A DNA stretch of 64,000 nucleotides. It comes from Nocardia sp. NBC_00508 (GTDB lineage: Bacteria; Actinomycetota; Actinomycetes; Mycobacteriales; Mycobacteriaceae). The notes under the pieces were generated by a model, which made no database searches, had not been told where the DNA came from, and saw nothing but the letters and a program-made list of their open reading frames with translations. Of this stretch, positions 60,103 to 64,000 are shown one piece after another. The first letter of the stretch is position 1, and each line of letters begins with the position of its first letter. The DNA is taken from positions 1,488,001 to 1,552,000 of the forward strand of contig NZ_CP107852.1 in assembly GCF_036346875.1 (NCBI RefSeq). Reading direction: 5' to 3'. The translations under genes were made by a program, and so were the position numbers.

Positions 60103-60972
60103 ATGCCGACCGAGCCCGCATCGTCGCCCCGCTCCGCCCCGTCGTTCCATACCGACGCGATTCCTTTTGATCGCTCCCAGTCCGCCGGAGATGGTGTTCC
60201 CGCTGACGACCCGATGGCGATGCTGGTCGGCATCCTCGACCTTCAGGCAGCGCTACCCAGCATCCAGCGGATACGCCGATGGGGGCACGACGCCCTCGCC
60301 GTAGAACCCGGGGAGCGCGCGCTGGACATAGGCGCCGGAACAGGCAGCGAAGTCATGGAATTCGCCGACCGTGTCGGTCCTGACGGCGACGCGGTCGGGG
60401 TCGATCCCAACCCCGCGATGCTCGACGTCGCCCGTGCGCGCGCCGAAGCCGCGGGCTCGCGTGCCCGCTTCATCGAGGGCACCGCCTACCACTTGCCGTT
60501 TCCGGATGCTTCGTTCGACGTCGTGCGGTGCGAGCGTGTCTACCAGCATCTCGACGACCCGGCCGCCGCCACCGCAGAAATCGCCCGAGTCCTGCGCCCG
60601 GGCGGACGCGTGCTGCTCATCGACAGCGACTGGCACACTGCGATCACCCATCCCGGCGACCCCGACGTGCTCGGTCGCCTGTCCACAGTGATGCTCGCGG
60701 CCACACCGAATCCGACGTCGGGCCGAAGACTGCGCGGCCTGCTCACCGCTGCCGGTTTCGCGATCGACGACATGGGCTCGGAGGCGGTGATCTGGGATCC
60801 GGAAACCATCCGCCCACTGTTTGCGCAGATGGTCGACGGCGCCCTTGCCGAGGGTGTGATCACCGGGCAGGAGCGCCTCGACCTGGACACTGCGATGGAA
60901 TCGGGCATCGCGCGAGGCGACTACCACCTCTCGGTCACCATGTTCGCCGTCCTCGCGCACCAACCGGAGTGA
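60103..60972 (+). CDS. SAM-dependent methyltransferase
   Basis: A 289-residue class I methyltransferase: RALDIGAGTGSEVMEFADRV (motif I), AVGVDPNPAMLDVARARAEA, FPDASFDVVRCERVYQHLDD and IARVLRPGGRVLLIDSDWHT. The N-terminal 40 residues are variable. The family acts on small molecules such as quinones or secondary metabolites; substrate unknown. Start at the internal ATG 60103. It may be the last gene of the TetR-controlled operon (63-bp gap), though this is not certain. Confidence 0.9.
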   Translation: MPTEPASSPRSAPSFHTDAIPFDRSQSAGDGVPADDPMAMLVGILDLQAALPSIQRIRRWGHDALAVEPGERALDIGAGTGSEVMEFADRVGPDGDAVGVDPNPAMLDVARARAEAAGSRARFIEGTAYHLPFPDASFDVVRCERVYQHLDDPAAATAEIARVLRPGGRVLLIDSDWHTAITHPGDPDVLGRLSTVMLAATPNPTSGRRLRGLLTAAGFAIDDMGSEAVIWDPETIRPLFAQMVDGALAEGVITGQERLDLDTAMESGIARGDYHLSVTMFAVLAHQPE

Positions 60973-60984
60973 GCCGCACCGGCT

Positions 60985-61329
60985 CTACCGTTGCCGACCC
61001 GCATCCGGCCGAATCCTCCCCGCCTCCACCAGCGCCCGCCAGGCAGCCGTCTTGCGCGGGCACTCGCCGACGCGGCAGGCGCGGTGCCGCTGCATCGTCA
61101 TCTGGGCTTCCACCACACTCATCGCATGTTCGGGTGCGTCGTGCGGGAAACCCATCGGCCAGACCGCAGTGTCCATATCCGTCCGCTCTCGTCGCACTCG
61201 TTGCTCGATCTCGACGACACTTCTGCCCTGCGGGAGCCGAACCGGCCACAACCACATCGCAATCCCGATGACCAGCGTCGCGAGCAGAGAAACACCGACG
61301 GCGACCGCCAGCACTTGCCACCCGCTCAC
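60985..61329 (-). CDS. Single-helix membrane protein of the second XRE module
   Basis: A 114-residue protein starting at a GTG that overlaps the stop of the upstream gene (GTGA). One membrane helix (VSGWQVLAVAVGVSLLATLV, IGIAMWLWPV) is followed by a cytoplasmic tail with SVVEIEQRVRRERTDMDTAV and EAQMTMQRHRACRVGECPRK. The helix and coupling parallel the 31-residue peptide at 49270-49365. The C-terminal tail pattern with RHRxCRxxEC is widespread in actinobacterial hypothetical proteins. Function unknown. Confidence 0.75.
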   Translation of the reverse strand: MSGWQVLAVAVGVSLLATLVIGIAMWLWPVRLPQGRSVVEIEQRVRRERTDMDTAVWPMGFPHDAPEHAMSVVEAQMTMQRHRACRVGECPRKTAAWRALVEAGRIRPDAGRQR

Positions 61330-61703
61330 GGCAACCTCCGGTACAAATGATCGATCGGCAGCAGCGACGGCCACCTATACCCGCGCGGATACATCTGCTC
61401 CGGTGTGATCAAATCGCATAGTTCGGTGACCGCACGGGCGAAAGGGTGCGCATGCACCAAGCTCGGCACGATCACCGCAGCCGCGTCCACCACCCGGATA
61501 TGCTCGACCGTCAACAAAGCCGCAGTTCGGACCGCCGTCGCGAACACGACCACTTCTGCCACGAAATACCCACGCGCAGCGGCTAATTCCCGGATCGCCC
61601 CCTCATCCGGCTGCTCGCCTTCTCCGGACACCGCCCGCCGGATCACACCCAACGCGTTCGGCCCCAGCGAAGTCACGGCTGGGCAGCCCTCATCACCGTC
61701 CAC
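61326..61703 (-). CDS. Small soluble protein of the second XRE module
   Basis: A 125-residue protein starting at a GTG with GGGGAG seven bases upstream: GPNALGVIRRAVSGEGEQPD, IRELAAARGYFVAEVVVFAT, AAAVIVPSLVHAHPFARAVT and LCDLITPEQMYPRGYRWPSL. By eye it is homologous to the 97-residue protein at 49362-49655 and longer at both ends. It is translationally coupled to the membrane protein downstream and lies 129 bp after the interrupted XRE regulator gene. Role unknown. Confidence 0.75.
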   Translation of the reverse strand: MDGDEGCPAVTSLGPNALGVIRRAVSGEGEQPDEGAIRELAAARGYFVAEVVVFATAVRTAALLTVEHIRVVDAAAVIVPSLVHAHPFARAVTELCDLITPEQMYPRGYRWPSLLPIDHLYRRLP

Positions 61704-61832
61704 TTCTTATCTCCCCTGCTCGGCATATTGGTGAGCACCCGCCGCCGGGGAGCCGACGAGAGATGGCGTCAACCCGACGGCGGGGCCGGGCAATAGCCTG
61801 CCGCCGGAGCACAGCGCGGCGATTACAGAGCG

Positions 61833-63008
61833 CTATACCGCGTGTGGGTCGATGCCGAGACTGTGCGCCAAGCTGCGAAGGCGGCCGTCGATCGCTCGAC
61901 GACGGGCGCGGCGAACAAGCGCCGAAACGGAATCCAGGACCATCGGGTCCATACGAGTGCGTTGCGGATCGACCATTTCGGCTTCCGAGAATGCCCGCAC
62001 GGCTTCGGAATCGTTGCCTACCGCGGTCAGCGCGTGGCCATAGTCGGTCCAGAAGTAGACGACCCGGTTCGGAGCCCGAACCGGCCGCGGATCGATGGTC
62101 CGGGCCACCGTGACAGCCTTGTCGCTGTCACCGAGTTCGCTTGCCACTGATACATGCCAGATCGCCGCGCTGGTCGGGCCGAACCACAGGAGACCGAATC
62201 CGCCATCCTCGGTCTCACCGAGTCACCGCGCTTCCGAATAAGCCTCATCGAGCAGGTCGAAGGCGCTACTCGACTGGTCCGCAATCGCATTGCCGATCGC
62301 ACCCCGGCACAGCAGATTCCCATATGCCTGACGCACACTGGTCGTGCCGAGAAACGGTTGCATCTCCGTCGCGGTGCGGGAAGCCAAACGACCGGCCAAC
62401 GCGGCATTCTCCGGCGGCATCGCGTTGAGCCTGGAAATCTCCGCCAGCCCGATCCATTCGGGAAGCTCTAGATTCCGGGCACATCGAAGCCCTGCATCCG
62501 CGATACCCGCCGCAAGGTCCGGAAAGCCCACACCTTTGACCAGAAACCGGGCGTTGAAAGTCAGTTCCACGAACTCCGGTCCACCGAAGTAGAAAGCGTC
62601 ACGCAACAGATCGGCCATCCCCGGAGCCAACCCGGCGTAGTCAGCGTTGTTACGCAGAATCGTCGACCGCTCGACCGCTTCGCGCACAGCTTCCCGAGGA
62701 CGCTCCGGCTTCCGGCGCTCACCAACCGCGATCTCGACATAGGCAGACCTGATATCCGGAATAGCGGCCGTGGCAACAGCCTTGGCCGGATCGGTCGGAT
62801 CCCCCGGTTGCCCGAGTAGCTGCGCAACAGTGACGTTGAGGGCGCGAGCGATCGCAACCTGCGTCGCCCGCCGGTCCAGCGCACGCTGCCCGCTCTCGAT
62901 CTGGGAAATGTAGCCCTGTGTCAACCCGGCACGATCCGCCAGCACCTTCTGGCTGATCCCGCCCCGCCGCCTCCGCCAGTACCGGATGCGCTGTCCGGTG
63001 TGCTCCAT
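61833..63008 (-). pseudogene. XRE/TPR regulator interrupted by an in-frame TGA
   Basis: The frame encodes a 391-codon regulator: HTH with RIRYWRRRRGGISQKVLADR and AGLTQGYISQIESGQRALDR, then TPR-like helices (LPEWIGLAEISRLNAMPPEN). After EAYSEAR a TGA at 62223-62225 stops translation, yet the same frame continues with typical family sequence (LLWFGPTSAAIWHVSVASEL, VVYFWTDYGHALTAVGNDSE) to 61833. A single change from CGA (Arg) explains it. A truncated 261-residue regulator or stop-codon readthrough are alternatives. Start ATG 63008 (MEHTGQRIRYW). Divergent from the XRE gene at 63194. Confidence 0.8.
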
Positions 63009-63193
63009 ATCTCGAGCGTAGGTGGCCGCACGCACATGTACCAGCCCGAAAGCCGATGGATCGCGACCCCATTCGCACGCAGCAAGCAGCGACGACCTGC
63101 AATCCGCATAAGTCTACGAACTGTTTTGGGGCCGTCTCAGCGGGAATCGTCCTTACGCTTGACCCGGCGAACCAGTGGCGAGAGGGTACGGCC

Positions 63194-64000
63194 GTGTACA
63201 GCTCCGACGAGAACGCCCCGATCGGCAAGCGCATCCGGTGGCACCGTGAGCGTGCCGGTATGTCACGACCGGTACTCGCGGGCCTGGTCGGTCGATCAGC
63301 CGAATGGTTGAAGGCGGTGGAGAGCGGCCGCCTACAGGGCCCTCGGCTGCCGATGCTCTTGCGGATCGCCCGCGCCCTCGAACTCGAGGATCTGTCCGCG
63401 TTGACGGCTGATGAGCACGCTGTGCCTGTATCGGTGTTCGCAGGTGAACGACACGCCGCACTGACCGATGTGCAAATGGCGCTGAGCGACTATCGCATAG
63501 CAGCTCCGAGTGGCTCGGCGGGGACCGAGCACTTGGCTATGCGGCTCCAGCAGGCATGGCACGTACGCCACGCGAGCCCAGATCACCGGACGCAGCTCGG
63601 CTTACTTCTGCCGGGATTGATCAGAGACGCGCAGAATGCCGCACGAGCGCCCGGCGACGCCCGCCGGGCCGCTCGGCGTGTCCTGTCCGGGGTTTATCAG
63701 CTCGCAGACTTCTTCGTGGCGTATCAGCCTGCGCCAGAACTCGTTTGGCTCGTCGCCGATCGCGCGCTGAGCGCGGGGTATGAGGCAGACGACCCCTACA
63801 TGATCGCGTGCGGCGCTTGGTCGATGGTCCAAGCGCTGCGCGACTCCGGCCGCTGGGACGAGGGAATAGCGCTGGCGCACAATGCCCTTACGCAGATTGC
63901 GCCCTATCTCGACCGGGACGACATTCCGGATGATTGGCGAGGTATCACCGGAGCTCTTCAAGCCGAGCTCGCCTATGTGCATGCCCGCCGTGGTCGTTAT
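63194..64000 (+). CDS. XRE-family regulator with TPR-like repeats, runs off window
   Basis: Opens at a GTG with GAGAGGG upstream and remains open to the window end (269 residues visible). The HTH is degenerate but recognisable: IGKRIRWHRERAGMSRPVLA, GLVGRSAEWLKAVESGRLQG, PRLPMLLRIARALELEDLSA. The rest is helical repeat region (RRVLSGVYQLADFFVAYQPA, LVWLVADRALSAGYEADDPY, ALAHNALTQIAPYLDRDDIP). Divergent from the interrupted XRE gene with 185 bp between, which may hold shared operators. The C-terminus is outside the window. Confidence 0.85.
   Translation, partial: MYSSDENAPIGKRIRWHRERAGMSRPVLAGLVGRSAEWLKAVESGRLQGPRLPMLLRIARALELEDLSALTADEHAVPVSVFAGERHAALTDVQMALSDYRIAAPSGSAGTEHLAMRLQQAWHVRHASPDHRTQLGLLLPGLIRDAQNAARAPGDARRAARRVLSGVYQLADFFVAYQPAPELVWLVADRALSAGYEADDPYMIACGAWSMVQALRDSGRWDEGIALAHNALTQIAPYLDRDDIPDDWRGITGALQAELAYVHARRGRY

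Overview
The window is high-GC chromosomal DNA of a mycolic-acid actinobacterium, most likely Nocardia or a close relative (Nocardiaceae). This rests on gene families and gene order: it holds the counterparts of Mycobacterium tuberculosis Rv2228c-Rv2236c (RNase H/phosphatase, zinc-ribbon protein, Nif3, cobC, ptpA, SURF1, cobD) and of Rv2238c-Rv2247 (ahpE, DUF3052, lipoprotein, aceE, PucR regulator, fabD-acpM-kasA-accD6). Only one KAS gene is present instead of kasA+kasB. Relative to the M. tuberculosis order as I remember it, the accD6-to-ahpE block is inverted and separated from cobD by about 11 kb of accessory genes. No searches were run; all calls come from reading the sequence.

Layout. 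1-2960: a partial low-complexity protein, a GNAT acetyltransferase, a small membrane protein and an XRE/MmyB-type regulator. 2966-12835 (minus): a small natural-product locus, with a two-module NRPS (C-A-T-C-A-T-TE; the first A domain reads as a serine code) downstream of a flavin monooxygenase fused to a PapA/condensation-like acyltransferase. 13152-19998: conserved housekeeping block. 20074-23258 (minus): a cassette sitting between SURF1 and cobD, made of a 22-codon peptide ORF ending in Cys-Gly-Gly-Gly, a degenerate ROK kinase remnant, a cytochrome P450 and an unusual AraC regulator. 23396-35274: cobD, an ECF41 sigma factor, alanine dehydrogenase, MBL hydrolase, GlxA-type regulator, gamma-carbonic anhydrase, a DUF5593/PAS protein, SDR/TetR pair, a TaqI/Eco57I-like DNA methyltransferase, HxlR regulator and a regulator remnant. 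35301-45717: FAS-II/mycolate operon with aceE, then lipoprotein, DUF3052 and peroxiredoxin.

45735-51647 is a decayed integrative element. A tRNA-Val(TAC) gene is followed 5.8 kb later by a 44-bp near-perfect copy of its 3' half (att duplication). Between them lie a PknD-like kinase with a six-blade NHL sensor, an integrase C-terminal remnant, a truncated polymorphic-toxin tip with its overlapping putative immunity gene, and a small-membrane-protein/small-protein/XRE module. That three-gene module recurs at 60985-63008, where the regulator carries an in-frame TGA.

51848-64000: a lone lycopene cyclase, a start-less remnant, two SAM methyltransferases, a small secreted protein, a TetR-controlled molybdopterin oxidoreductase + FprB-type ferredoxin reductase operon, the second copy of the XRE module, and a further XRE regulator that runs off the window end.
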